Assembly (NCBI GenBank): GCA_016712625.1
Contig: JADJQQ010000003.1
Span: forward strand, 62,001 to 126,000
Length of the DNA stretch: 64,000 nucleotides
Direction: 5' to 3'
Source: Candidatus Competibacteraceae bacterium
GTDB taxonomy: Bacteria; Pseudomonadota; Gammaproteobacteria; Competibacterales; Competibacteraceae
Position numbers and translations under genes: made by a program. Shown here piece after piece: positions 46,021-54,434 of the stretch. Position 1 is the first letter of the stretch. The number at the start of each line of letters is the position of its first letter. A model generated the notes under the pieces. That model did no database searches. It was not told the DNA's origin and saw nothing but the letters and a program-made list of their open reading frames with translations.

Positions 46021-46310
46021 TCGACCACTTGCAAGCCCAGACGGTTACGGGCTTCAAGTAAGCGCATCAGCCGTCGGTATTCGGGCTGATCGTCTTTGGC
46101 GACCGCCACTAACAGGTTTCGCTCTAAGGAGCGTGGGCCGTCGGTCGCGATGGCCAGCAACTGATCCTGTAGGCCGGCAGCGGATCGCTGTAAGGCCGTC
46201 CGGTAGTCCTCGTAGGTCGTGATGGTCTCGATGCGGATACCAAATTGGGCGAAGCGGCGGCGGTAGGTGCGCAAGCCCTCGTCCGTCCAGGGCGAGCAGA
46301 CCGTTTTCAT
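46002..46310 (-). CDS. Small hypothetical protein, start uncertain
   Basis: The frame homologous to the gene at 45390-45674 covers YRRRFAQFGIRIETITTYEDYR and runs to VVDQRRER at 46002. In this frame the first ATG is at 46310 without a ribosome-binding site. A well-placed AGGAGAACCGCC-ATG at 46371 opens a different frame (MYDDHPGRADD...). A single-base indel between 46310 and 46371 would explain this. Confidence 0.5.
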   Translation of the reverse strand: MKTVCSPWTDEGLRTYRRRFAQFGIRIETITTYEDYRTALQRSAAGLQDQLLAIATDGPRSLERNLLVAVAKDDQPEYRRLMRLLEARNRLGLQVVDQRRER

Positions 46311-46424
46311 CAATGTGATAAACCGGTTCGAGGTGGATGTCGTCCGCTCGCCCAGGGTGATCGTCGTACATGGCGGTTCTCCTAAAAAAGGATACCGTTC
46401 AGCATAGCACACGTTTCTTTTTAA

Positions 46425-46495
46425 CAACCCTCCGGGGACGCATCCGTCCCCTGGGGGTCGGGGGTGTCTCCGTTTTTTACTTAAAGGAGCACACC
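46425..46495 (+). promoter_or_regulatory. Structured 5' leader 3
   Basis: CCGGGGACGCATCCGTCCCC hairpin, TGGGGGTCGGGGGTGTCTCC, a T-run, ACTTAAAGGAG and ATG 46496. It is the closest match to leader 2. Confidence 0.65.
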
Positions 46496-46927
46496 ATGCA
46501 GCATCATCAGCAAGCTCCAGTCACCGACGTTCAAGGCGGTGATCGAGATCGCGCGCCATGCCGGAGACGGATGGCCGTCACCCGGCAGGCCTCGTTCGAT
46601 TTCCCCACCTGCGTGGTGCAGGTGTGGGAATTCACGCCCCAGACGCCGCCCCTGGAGCGGGAGTCGGTGCGGGTGGCCGTAGCCATCGTACGCGGCCGCC
46701 AGCTCCATCGCTGGACGCCGCTGGCGGAGGAATTTGAATCGGCGGTGGCGTATTACCGCGAACTGGCGGCGAAAACCGCCGGGCAGTGTCCGCCGGACCG
46801 CCTGGACGGCAAGCCGCTCGCGCCGGCGGTGCTGGGCTTGTCGCCGCCGCCGGGCGTGCGCGTCACGTTGCCGGTGTTGTTGGCCGGCCGGCCGCTGGCG
46901 CTGGCGGCCGCGAGGGAGAGGGGCTGA
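46496..46927 (+). CDS. Hypothetical plasmid/ICE protein
   Basis: A 143-residue protein from ATG 46496 (MQHHQQAPVTDVQ...). The core FPTCVVQVWEFTPQTPPLER and VAVAIVRGRQLHRWTPLAEEF looks like a small alpha/beta fold. The C-terminus is Ala/Arg-rich. No family is recognised. It is preceded by leader 3. Confidence 0.6.
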   Translation: MQHHQQAPVTDVQGGDRDRAPCRRRMAVTRQASFDFPTCVVQVWEFTPQTPPLERESVRVAVAIVRGRQLHRWTPLAEEFESAVAYYRELAAKTAGQCPPDRLDGKPLAPAVLGLSPPPGVRVTLPVLLAGRPLALAAARERG

Positions 46928-46984
46928 TCATTCCTGAGGCCCCGCCCAAGGGGCGCCTCGCCCTGTAAGGGGTGACACGGCCTT

Positions 46985-47048
46985 TTTCTATGAACCCCGT
47001 GGGGCGCGTCGCCCACGGGGCATGCGCCCGCGTTGCTGGAGGTGCGCT
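46985..47048 (+). promoter_or_regulatory. Structured 5' leader 4
   Basis: CCCCGTGGGGCGCGTCGCCC then ACGGGG makes a strong hairpin, followed by a GGAGG site and ATG 47049. It lacks the long T-run of leaders 2, 3 and 5, so it may be a variant. Confidence 0.5.
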
Positions 47049-47507
47049 ATGGGAAAAGGGGTGTTTTATCTTGCCGGCGCCGAAACGGTGATTATTTCGG
47101 CTGACGCTGTCTTCGGCGACTGGGAGGCCGCAAACCCCCACGGGTACGCGGACATCGGCCATCCTGATGAGTTCCCGCTGCGTTATGCGGAGTTCATCGG
47201 TTGTCTCCGCGCTCGCTTGCCGCCGTCGTACCGGGCGGTGACGGACGGGCGCTGGCGAGATCGAGATTCGGTGGTGATCGCTGAAAATCGGTTATTCGAG
47301 CTGTGCCTCACCGAGTGGGAGACTGATTATTACCTCTCGGTCACGCCGCGCGAGTCGCCGTGGCGTTCCCTGGCCGTGGCGAACCTGCCGCGCGCCGCGC
47401 AAGCGGTATTTATCCGGTGGCTGCTCCTGTACCCCTTGCGGGTCCGGACCGGCCCCTGGACCACCGCGATGTACCAGCCGTTCGCCGGGATCGCCGCGGC
47501 GGCCTAG
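47049..47507 (+). CDS. Hypothetical plasmid/ICE protein
   Basis: A 152-residue protein from ATG 47049 with GGAGG upstream (MGKGVFYLAGAETVIISADA...). It is a globular alpha/beta sequence with several aromatic residues (FELCLTEWETDYYLSVTPRE). Family unknown. It is part of the leader-bearing series. Confidence 0.6.
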   Translation: MGKGVFYLAGAETVIISADAVFGDWEAANPHGYADIGHPDEFPLRYAEFIGCLRARLPPSYRAVTDGRWRDRDSVVIAENRLFELCLTEWETDYYLSVTPRESPWRSLAVANLPRAAQAVFIRWLLLYPLRVRTGPWTTAMYQPFAGIAAAA

Positions 47508-47514
47508 TCGTTCT

Positions 47515-47589
47515 TTTTCCTCCATCGGGGACGTTGCCGTCCCCGCCGGGGCCGGGGCGTCCTCTTTTTTTGACGAAGGAGACCCTGGA
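47515..47589 (+). promoter_or_regulatory. Structured 5' leader 5
   Basis: CGGGGACGTTGCCGTCCCCG hairpin, CCGGGGCCGGGGCGTCCTC, seven T, GACGAAGGAGACC and ATG 47590. The order matches leaders 2 and 3. Confidence 0.65.
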
Positions 47590-47945
47590 ATGTCCTGCAA
47601 AAAGCAGTGGTGCTGGCGGGCGCGCTCGCGCTCGCGCTCGACCTCAGCGGCTGCCAGACCCTGGCGGTGCTGGAGGCGCGGTTGTCCGCGCGCCTCCAGC
47701 GCGCCTCGTGGCTCAAGCCCACTCCCGCGTGGGTGGTGCGAGGGAAAGCCGGCTCCGTGGCGTTGCGGCAAGGTCCCGGCCCCGATCGGGCGGTGATCCG
47801 TCAGCGACAACCGGGTGAGGTCATCACGCCGTTAGGCACGGTCGATGACTGGCGCGCGGTACGGATCGGCGAAACGACCGGCTTTGTCCGGGCGGGTGAG
47901 ATTCGCTCCATCACCCCGCCCACCGGGTTGTTCGCCGCCCCTTGA
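47590..47945 (+). CDS. Lipoprotein with SH3-like domain (one-base indel near start)
   Basis: ATG 47590 follows AAGGAG and reads MSC-K-K, but the rest of the gene lies in another frame from about 47601. With one extra A in the A-run 47599-47603 the protein becomes MSCKKAVVLAGALALALDLS then GC, a clear lipoprotein signal with lipobox LSGC. A bacterial SH3 domain follows (GSVALRQGPGPDRAVIRQ, DDWRAVRIGETTGFVRAGEI). It probably sits in the cell envelope. If the indel is real, a GTG at 47607 could start a version with a weaker signal peptide. Confidence 0.65.
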
Positions 47946-47974
47946 GGATAGGCCGCGCCAGCGGCGTCCTTGTC

Positions 47975-48047
47975 CGTTGTAAACCCCATTGGGGCGTTGC
48001 CCGCCCCTTGGAGGGTCGTGGCGCGTCCCGTGTATTGGGAGAACGCC
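47975..48047 (+). promoter_or_regulatory. Structured 5' leader 6
   Basis: CCCCATTGGGGCGTTGCCCG then CCCCTTGGAGGG, GGCGCGTCCC, GGGAGA and ATG 48048. Same theme of C/G-rich inverted repeats; no long T-run. Confidence 0.5.
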
Positions 48048-48470
48048 ATGTACACCAGGCAGTTCAGTTTTTTTGAGAAACTAGCCTCCCCGGAGGCACC
48101 AGCCCCCTCAAGGCCGGTTCGGTCTACATCGTCCAAACCGGCGGTTTCCATCAACGCGAAAGCGGTGTATGTCGGTCTAGTGCAGGATCGCGAGTGGTTG
48201 GCCAGCCAGTGGGAAGCCCTACACGTATGGCTCCTCAAACGTCACTTGCGGATGCTGGTCTGTCCGCTCACCCAAATCGCCGAGCGGGCCGATATTCTGG
48301 CCTGGATGGAGGCCCCGCTGACTCACCAGAGGCCAGCGGCCTTGAGTTTTCAAGCCTGTGTGGCGGTGTATGACCCTCGGATCGATGCCGATGATTTTCG
48401 GCGGGCGGTCTTGGGCCAGTATCGACAGGTGCTCACCCGCCGTACCGCTTTTTTCTATCGCGAACGTTGA
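48048..48470 (+). CDS. Hypothetical plasmid/ICE protein
   Basis: A 140-residue protein from ATG 48048 (MYTRQFSFFEKLASPEAP...). After a Pro/Ser-rich linker the sequence is helical (REWLASQWEALHVWLLKRHL, DADDFRRAVLGQYRQVL). No family is recognised. It lies 12 bases upstream of the CobS-like ATPase and is probably co-transcribed with it. Confidence 0.6.
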   Translation: MYTRQFSFFEKLASPEAPAPSRPVRSTSSKPAVSINAKAVYVGLVQDREWLASQWEALHVWLLKRHLRMLVCPLTQIAERADILAWMEAPLTHQRPAALSFQACVAVYDPRIDADDFRRAVLGQYRQVLTRRTAFFYRER

Positions 48471-48482
48471 AAGGAGTGTCCC

Positions 48483-49439
48483 ATGCCGACAGTCGTCGAG
48501 TTTCAAGTGAATAGCACGTTCAACATCGTCGCGCCCGACAGCGTGCGGGTGTCGGGGTATCCCGTCCCAGGGCCCTTAACGCCTGGCGTCGACCCTGATT
48601 ACCGGTTTCGGTCATCGCTGTTATCCGATGTCCTGGTTTGGCAGCGGGGCCTGCTGGCCGGCGAGCATCACGACGGCTTGTGGTTGACCGGCCCGATGGG
48701 GTCGGGAAAATCTAGCCTGATCCGGCAGGTGGCCGCCCGCTTGAACCTGCCGCTGATCGAGGTCAATGCCAAAACGCGGCTGGAGGTGGCCGATTTGGTC
48801 GGTTATCGCACCGCCCTTGGCGGTGACGTTCTCTTCCAGGACGGCCCGTTAACCCGCGCGTTGCGGGAGGGGGCGTGGCTGTTGCTCGATGAGGTGGATC
48901 TGATGGAGCCGGGCGAGCTGGTGGGACTCAATACCGTCCTGGACGGTGGCCCGTTGGTCATCCCGGACAACGGGGGGTGAGGTCGTGTGGCCAGCTTCTG
49001 GTTTTGGGCTGATCTGCACGGCCAATTCGGCGGGCCAGGGCGATGCCACCGGCCTGTATCTGGGCGCCCGGCGGATGAACGCGGCGCTGATGGATCGATT
49101 CTGGGTGATGGTGGTGGGGTATCCCACCACGGCGGAGGAAAAAGCGCTGCTCGCTGGACAGTATCCCCAGTTACCGGCGACGGTAACGGACTGGATGCTG
49201 GAGGTGGTGCGGGAGATCCGTCGCCTGGCGGATGACACGCTACCGTAGCAGATCGTCATTGATGTGCCGTTCTCCACGCGCTCTTTATTACGCTGGGCGT
49301 ACCTGACGCTCCAGTTCAAAGGCGCGCCCAGCCCCCTGCACCATGCCCTGAAAAGAGCGCTGACCCACCGCCTGGAACCGGAAGCGGCGGAAGCGATCCA
49401 CCAGATCGTCCAGCGGATCACGGGAGAGCGCCATGGTTG
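48483..49439 (+). pseudogene. CobS/MoxR-like AAA ATPase, one frameshift and one in-frame stop
   Basis: The first frame has Walker A TGPMGSGKSSLIRQ near residue 70, VADLVGYRTALGGD and Walker B WLLLDEVDLMEPGEL. It hits a stop after six G (48972-48977); dropping one G continues it as EVVWPASGFGLICTANS then RRMNAALMDRF (sensor and arginine-finger region). A TAG at 49246-49248 interrupts, but the same frame resumes (VIDVPFSTRSLLRWAYLTLQ) to 49439. Family members in plasmids and ICEs work with WGR and DUF3150 partners, both present next door. Confidence 0.75.
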
Positions 49440-50012
49440 AGATCGCGGTGCGGTTGTACCGAAAGCAAAACCCCGATGGCACGAGCAAGGATTGGGCCTA
49501 TCCGCTCAATCTATCCGCGGAGGCCCTGATCGTCTACTACGGTCGCACGGGATCGGTGTTGCGGTGCGCGCAAACGCCGCGCGCGGCCTGTAAAGGGGCC
49601 TCCCCGTATGAGGAAGCCCAAAAACGGGCTTACCAAAAGCGCCAGAACGGCTATCAAGATCTCGGTGACTACCAGCTTGACGCCCAGCATCGGGTGCTGA
49701 CGTCGATCGCGGCCACGCCGACCCCAGCCGTCCCGGCGGCGCGGCTTTACCGGTTGTGGTCCGCGCGCGACCGGACGGAGGGTTGCGCGTGGCGGCCGGA
49801 CGAGCCGTTGGCGATTGCGGCGTTCTGGCTGCTGCTGTCGCGCGCTGCCGGAACTGCGGTTGGTCGATCACCGCGGCCGACCGGTCACGGCGTGGCCCCG
49901 CGATCTGACGACCCAGGCGGACCTCCTCAGCCGTTTGCAGTCGTTGGGCCTGATCGTCGGCTCCGACCCAGACTGGCGGGTGGCGTTGCCGGAAACGGCC
50001 TGGTTCTATTAA
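49433..50012 (+). pseudogene. WGR-domain protein, one frameshift
   Basis: Starts MVEIAVRLYRKQNPDG; the WGR-like domain covers ALIVYYGRTGSVLRC...KRAYQKRQNGYQDLG. Near 49841 one extra base shifts the frame; skipping it gives LLLRALPELRLVDHRGRPVT and DPDWRVALPETAWFY to the stop at 50012. The rebuilt protein is about 193 residues. The gene overlaps the end of the ATPase gene, consistent with one operon. Confidence 0.65.
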
Positions 50013-50024
50013 CTGTTTTTTTCA

Positions 50025-50110
50025 CCTCTCGTCCTGGCGGACGCTGACCCGACCGCCGGTGGCGGTGTGTCGGCGGGCGCCGGGACGTTCTTTCCTCAAA
50101 GGAGACGCTC
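50025..50110 (+). promoter_or_regulatory. Structured 5' leader 7
   Basis: GACCGCCGGTGGCGGTGTG, then GGCGGGCGCCGGGACG, TTCTTTCC, AAAGGAGACG and GTG 50111. It shares the leader theme but is more diverged. Confidence 0.45.
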
Positions 50111-50779
50111 GTGCAAACGCAAACGTTGAAGACCCTCGATCAATTACTCTTCGTTCATCTAGAGATCTCCTGCTGGTCTGGGAAAAAAACCTTGACCCCC
50201 GACGATCTCGGTTTGGATCGCTCGCAACTGCCGCCGGAGACGTTGATCTCGCTGGGTGACAAGCAGTTGATCAACCCCGATGCACTGCGGGCGTTCACCG
50301 CCGTCCGCGGCGCCGCCCGACGGCAGTGCCTCGCGGTCGGTGCCCGCTTCATGGGCGGGTATGCCATCCCCACGGGGAAAGCCGCTGCTTTGTTGGATCG
50401 GCTCACCGCCCTGGAAGCCACCTACACCCAAGCCAAAGCCGATTTTCTGGCCACCTATGACCAGCAGCTGGACGGCTGGGCCCGCCAGCAGCCCCCGGAA
50501 TGGCAAAAGCTGATTCGGGAAGCCCTGGTGCCGGCCTCTTATGTGAGCGGGCGGCTGGACTTTCGGGTCCAAGTCGCTCGATTCTCGCTGCCAGAAACCG
50601 TGGGATTTAAAGGCACTTTGAAGACGCTCTATACCTACACCTGTCGCTTGGCATCACAAGCGCCTTCTTCCCGGCGGGCGCTATCGCGATTACCACACCT
50701 TCGTCAGAGGATGTCCCGCTATCGCCTGTGTCTCGCCGATTTAAAGACTCCCTTGATCCTGAGTGGGTTGGTGCTATGA
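50111..50779 (+). CDS. DUF3150-family protein, C-terminus possibly altered
   Basis: GTG 50111 follows AAGGAG. The 222-residue protein reads LDQLLFVHLEISCWSGKKTL then LPPETLISLGDKQLINPDAL and CLAVGARFMGGYAIP, typical of DUF3150 proteins found beside CobS-like ATPases on plasmids. Family members are usually longer (about 300). The last 35 or so residues (APSSRRALSRLPHLRQRM) do not look like the family, so a frameshift near 50650 is likely. Confidence 0.75.
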   Translation: MQTQTLKTLDQLLFVHLEISCWSGKKTLTPDDLGLDRSQLPPETLISLGDKQLINPDALRAFTAVRGAARRQCLAVGARFMGGYAIPTGKAAALLDRLTALEATYTQAKADFLATYDQQLDGWARQQPPEWQKLIREALVPASYVSGRLDFRVQVARFSLPETVGFKGTLKTLYTYTCRLASQAPSSRRALSRLPHLRQRMSRYRLCLADLKTPLILSGLVL

Positions 50780-50840
50780 AGATGCGCCCTAAGCGCAAGA
50801 AGGGATCTATAGTGGAGATGATAAATAAGCCTCTCTAGCT

Positions 50841-51046
50841 TTTTGACAGCCTTTTGATTAGATTTTGACAGCCTTTTGCGCCTTTGACAGCCTTTTGACA
50901 GCCTTTTGATTAGATTTTGACAGCCTTTTGACAGCCTTTTGACAGCCTTTTGATTAGATTTTGACAGCCTTTTGATTAGATTTTGACAGCCTTTTGACAG
51001 CCTTTTGATTAGATTTTGACAGCCTTTTGACAGGGTTTTGATTACA
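50841..51046 (+). repeat. Helically phased 11-bp repeat array (iteron-like)
   Basis: About 18 consecutive units of 11 bp in two versions: TTTTGACAGCC (11 perfect plus one ending GACAGGG) and TTTTGATTAGA (5 plus one variant). One unit, near 50873-50883, is irregular. The versions often alternate, giving a 22-bp composite. Every unit is nearly one helical turn, so a protein would bind on one face. AT-rich DNA follows (51046-51110). This suits a replication origin or partition site. Confidence 0.85.
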
Positions 51047-51576
51047 AATTTAAGATTATGAATTTCTTAAGTATTTTTTTGATGATCGGAATGTGATGTG
51101 GAGTCATAGTGCATTTAGTGGTTTTTGATAAGCGCAAGATGCGCCAAAAGTGTCTGCCGGATTCAGGAGGTCGGTGTGTGGTCTAGGCGAATGGATCAGA
51201 CAATTGATAGCAGCATAAGAACAGAGAGGGATTAGCGCCCTCGTAGGATAAAAAGCCGTCTCTCAATAGAGAGGAAAACGATTCGACGTTAACCGACTCT
51301 TTTTTTTAAGATTAGATGAAAAAGATATTGTAAAAGGGTGGTAAACGTATAAATATACGGTCGCAAGAATGTATTAAAGAGCGATGCCAGCCAGGTGTTG
51401 CTCCATAAAGCGCTGTTGCCGGCGCTCTCGGTTTCAAACGGTCCCTGTGACGTGATTGACAGGGGGGTGTCGCTCGACCCATGTGGTGCAAACGAGCCTG
51501 GTGCGAGCCAGAGGCGTTCGCGAGACGTCTTCAAAATATCCGCGACTGGGTTTGGCCTCGGTTTTCCATTCAATCC
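51047..51576. other. Intergenic segment without a supported gene
   Basis: AT-rich at first, then mixed. A short hairpin (CTCTCAATAGAGAG) occurs near 51260. A 98-residue minus-strand frame at 51289-51585 has no family resemblance or ribosome-binding site. I see nothing else that I can support. Confidence 0.5.
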
Positions 51577-51707
51577 AACCGGCAACCGGTAGTGGCCCTA
51601 CTACCTAACAAGGTGGGCGATGTGGCAGAGGAGTATTGATCAGGTGTAAAGCCGACCTGTTCCGAACCGGCAACCGGTAGTGGCCCTACTACCTAACAAG
51701 GTGGGCG
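51577..51707 (+). repeat. Pair of 43-bp direct repeats with internal hairpin
   Basis: Copies at 51577-51619 and 51665-51707 are identical, starting AACCGGCAACCGG and ending TAACAAGGTGGGCG. Inside each, GGTAGTGGCCCTACTACC can fold into a hairpin (GGTAGT/ACTACC). They lie 45 bp apart, just before the gene at 51748. They could be recombination, replication or regulatory sites. Confidence 0.85.
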
Positions 51708-51747
51708 TTTCGGATGTGCTGTAGCGCCATGTGGAGTGATGTGCGGT

Positions 51748-52218
51748 ATGAGCGATGGTCTCGACGTGAAAGCCGGGTATACCCCAGAAGATGTAGCGGC
51801 CTTATTGGAGACGCTACGGGGGATGGTCGATCTGGAAGACGGGGAGTTATATACCCTTCGGAAAGGACGATTGCATCATCTGGTTCGGCGTGAGGAGGAC
51901 AACGGGTTGCGCCGTATTCTCATCATGGACGACGCCTATGATGCGGCCCAACAGCAGGCCCGACGGTTGCGGCAACGGATGCGCGGTTATCGACCCGATC
52001 CGGCGCTGGTCGTTTCCGCCTTGGTAATGCATGGGGCCAAGCTCGACCCGGCTGTTGCTGACGACATCGCCATCCAGTATCTCCAGCAGTTATTCCAACG
52101 CGCCGACGCGGGAGCGGATGCAGAGTCTACGGTATCAACCGCTACGGATGATGCCGACTTGTCATCGCCCGCCTCGAAGCAGGTGCCGATAACGCACCGC
52201 GTGAAGACTGCACACTGA
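51748..52218 (+). CDS. Hypothetical protein upstream of integrase
   Basis: ATG 51748 has GGAG at a workable distance; ATG 51739 is in frame too. The 156-residue product has a globular N-terminal part (YTPEDVAALLETLRGMVDLE, ELYTLRKGRLHHLV) and a helical region (AAQQQARRLRQRMRGYRPD). The last 35 residues are Asp/Ser/Thr-rich. Family unknown. Confidence 0.6.
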   Translation: MSDGLDVKAGYTPEDVAALLETLRGMVDLEDGELYTLRKGRLHHLVRREEDNGLRRILIMDDAYDAAQQQARRLRQRMRGYRPDPALVVSALVMHGAKLDPAVADDIAIQYLQQLFQRADAGADAESTVSTATDDADLSSPASKQVPITHRVKTAH

Positions 52219-52463
52219 TAGAACCACCGCCAGCTCGTGGGGAGTTGCCTTCAGCGGCCAGCGACCAACGGTCGCGATGCGAAGGTTGGGGTTCACGGTC
52301 GATCCTGACCACGATCGGTCGGACAGTGAAGGAGTGTGTCATCGACAGCCCGACCGCCAGACGGGCGGCAGATTCAATGCGCCCTGGCGCATTGAAGCGT
52401 AAAGCGTCTTAGGGCAAGACCTTTACGGCTGGTATAACCCTCAAGTACGGCCCTGGATGTTTC

Positions 52464-54392
52464 ATGATGGTGGTTAATGGATCTTTAGAGCGGATGGACA
52501 ACAAACGAGTATCGAACCGGCCTCAACGGCCGTTGACCGCGCGGCGTGGCCCCGTGCAAGCCGTGCCGGCGCGGGGTGGTAAACAGGCGTGTGCCTTGAC
52601 CTCACTCAATGCGGTGCTCAAACCACATTTGCGGCGTAGCGCCAACGGCCGCAAGGTGGTGAGTCATGCCACCGTGGCCGACCGCTCCTTTTTTTTCTCG
52701 AAACTGGTGCGCGAGCTGCACGCGCTGGGCTATCAGCTCACTGATGTGCATCACCTCAAGCCCAGGCATATTGAAGCGTTGATGCGCGCCTGGGAACAGG
52801 CCGGTTTGTCGGCGTCCACGTTACAGAAGCGCTTTTCGTACCTGACCTTGCTGTGTGGCTGGATCGGCAAGGCCAGCATGTTGCGTCCCGCCGCGTCCTA
52901 CCTGGCCGATCCGGCGGCGTATCAGCGCCGCTATGCCGCCGCCTACGATCATTCCTGGACGGCACGGGGTATCGATCCGCTGGAAAAGATCGCCGAGATC
53001 GCCGCGGACGAGCCTGCCGTGGCGCGTGTCCTGCGCCTGCAATGGGCTTTTGGTCTGCGGCTTCAGGAAGCCGCCTTGCTGAATCCGGCGCGGGATGCGC
53101 TCGATACCGCCTGGTTACGGGTTGTCGCGGGCACCAAAGGGGGTCGGCCCCGCACCGTGCCGATTGAGACCGACGTCCAGCGCGCGATCTTGGCGGAGGC
53201 GGCGGATTATGCCGCTATAACCAAGCGCTCGATGATTCCGCCCGATTATGATCTGAAAGCCTGGTTGGCCCATGTCTATCATGTCCTGGCCCGGCAGGGC
53301 ATCACCCGTCAAAACGGCCTCGTCACGCATGGACTCCGGCACCAATACGCCAACGACCGCTATGAAGAACTCACCGGCGAACCCAGTCCGGTGCGGGGCG
53401 GGGATCGCTTGGCCGATGCGGCCAGCCAGCACGCCCGTCAAAACGTCACGGCTCGCCTGGGTCATGCGCGGGTGGGCATCACCAATGCCTATTATGGTAA
53501 AGCGCCAGCTGCTTCCCCAGACGTGCCAACGCCACCGTCAGAGGCGAACGTGCGGGCGCGAGACATCCGCGTTCAGCAACGCCTGTTAACGGTTCGTCTG
53601 GCCGGTTGTATCGACCGGCGCCACAGCGGCCAAGGCGCCATTGCCACCACCACCGTGCACTTACGGTGGCGGCTGCTCAACCGGATGTTGGCGGATCTCC
53701 ACCGGGCCGGCGTGCCGTTATCGACCCCGGAGGCGTTAAACGAAACCCACATCGACACCTTGTTACGCGGTTGGCAAACCGGTCGTTTATCGGTCGCCTC
53801 CGCCAAGAATAATCAGCGGCTGCTCCTGCAACTGTGTGGCTGGCTCGAACGCCCGGACTTGGCCTTGCGGGTACGGACGATGGGGGCGCCGGCGGCGTCA
53901 TCGAGCGCACGACCGACGCGGCCCTGGCCCGAGCACCAGATTCAAGAACGCCTCGCGGCGATCCGCGCCCAGAATGCGCGTGTTGCCCTTCATATTGAAT
54001 TGGTGCGGGCCATTGGACTGACCCACCGACAGGCGGCGCTGTGGCAACGGCAGGGGGCCGATCACGCAGGCTGTCTGGATGTCCTCTGGGACACGCCCAA
54101 GCACCAGGTGCTGCGTTTCACGATCACGACCGACGCCCAACAGGCCGTCATCACCGAGGCCCAACGGCTGTTACCACAGCCCGATGACACGGTGTGTCCC
54201 GCGGAGGTCTCGGTGTCAAACTGGCTGCGGATGGTCTATGACGGCCTGCGGCAGGTCGGGGGCATTGGGATACCGGGTGCGCCCACCCTGGCCGCGTTAA
54301 GAGCGCCGGATGCCCCGACACCGCTCGTCCTGGATCGGGAAGCGTATCTGATGGCACGGGCCGGTTTGCGGGCGCCGACCCCGCAGAAATAA
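52464..54392 (+). CDS. Tyrosine recombinase with a second, degenerate recombinase half
   Basis: A 642-residue protein. Residues about 50-345 form a complete recombinase: SAM-like N-terminal domain (SFFFSKLVRELHALGYQL), then catalytic Arg in FGLRLQEAALLNP, Lys loop TKGGRPRTVPI, THGLRHQYAND (HxxR), LGHARVGIT and the nucleophile region AYYG. Residues about 380-640 repeat the pattern (RWRLLNRMLADLHRAGVPLS, SAKNNQRLLLQLCGWLERPD, VSNWLRMVYDGLRQV) but without the HxxR, LGH or Tyr motifs. It may be an unusual tandem fusion with a DNA-binding or dimerising second half. The start could also be ATG 52494. Confidence 0.8.
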   Translation: MMVVNGSLERMDNKRVSNRPQRPLTARRGPVQAVPARGGKQACALTSLNAVLKPHLRRSANGRKVVSHATVADRSFFFSKLVRELHALGYQLTDVHHLKPRHIEALMRAWEQAGLSASTLQKRFSYLTLLCGWIGKASMLRPAASYLADPAAYQRRYAAAYDHSWTARGIDPLEKIAEIAADEPAVARVLRLQWAFGLRLQEAALLNPARDALDTAWLRVVAGTKGGRPRTVPIETDVQRAILAEAADYAAITKRSMIPPDYDLKAWLAHVYHVLARQGITRQNGLVTHGLRHQYANDRYEELTGEPSPVRGGDRLADAASQHARQNVTARLGHARVGITNAYYGKAPAASPDVPTPPSEANVRARDIRVQQRLLTVRLAGCIDRRHSGQGAIATTTVHLRWRLLNRMLADLHRAGVPLSTPEALNETHIDTLLRGWQTGRLSVASAKNNQRLLLQLCGWLERPDLALRVRTMGAPAASSSARPTRPWPEHQIQERLAAIRAQNARVALHIELVRAIGLTHRQAALWQRQGADHAGCLDVLWDTPKHQVLRFTITTDAQQAVITEAQRLLPQPDDTVCPAEVSVSNWLRMVYDGLRQVGGIGIPGAPTLAALRAPDAPTPLVLDREAYLMARAGLRAPTPQK

Positions 54393-54434
54393 CCTCTACG
54401 CGGCCTTTGGATCGCCCAAATCCGCGGATGCCTT

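Noticed and set aside
51289..51585. 98-residue minus-strand frame with a hydrophobic end
   Set aside because: No ribosome-binding site, no family resemblance, and it overlaps one of the 43-bp repeats.
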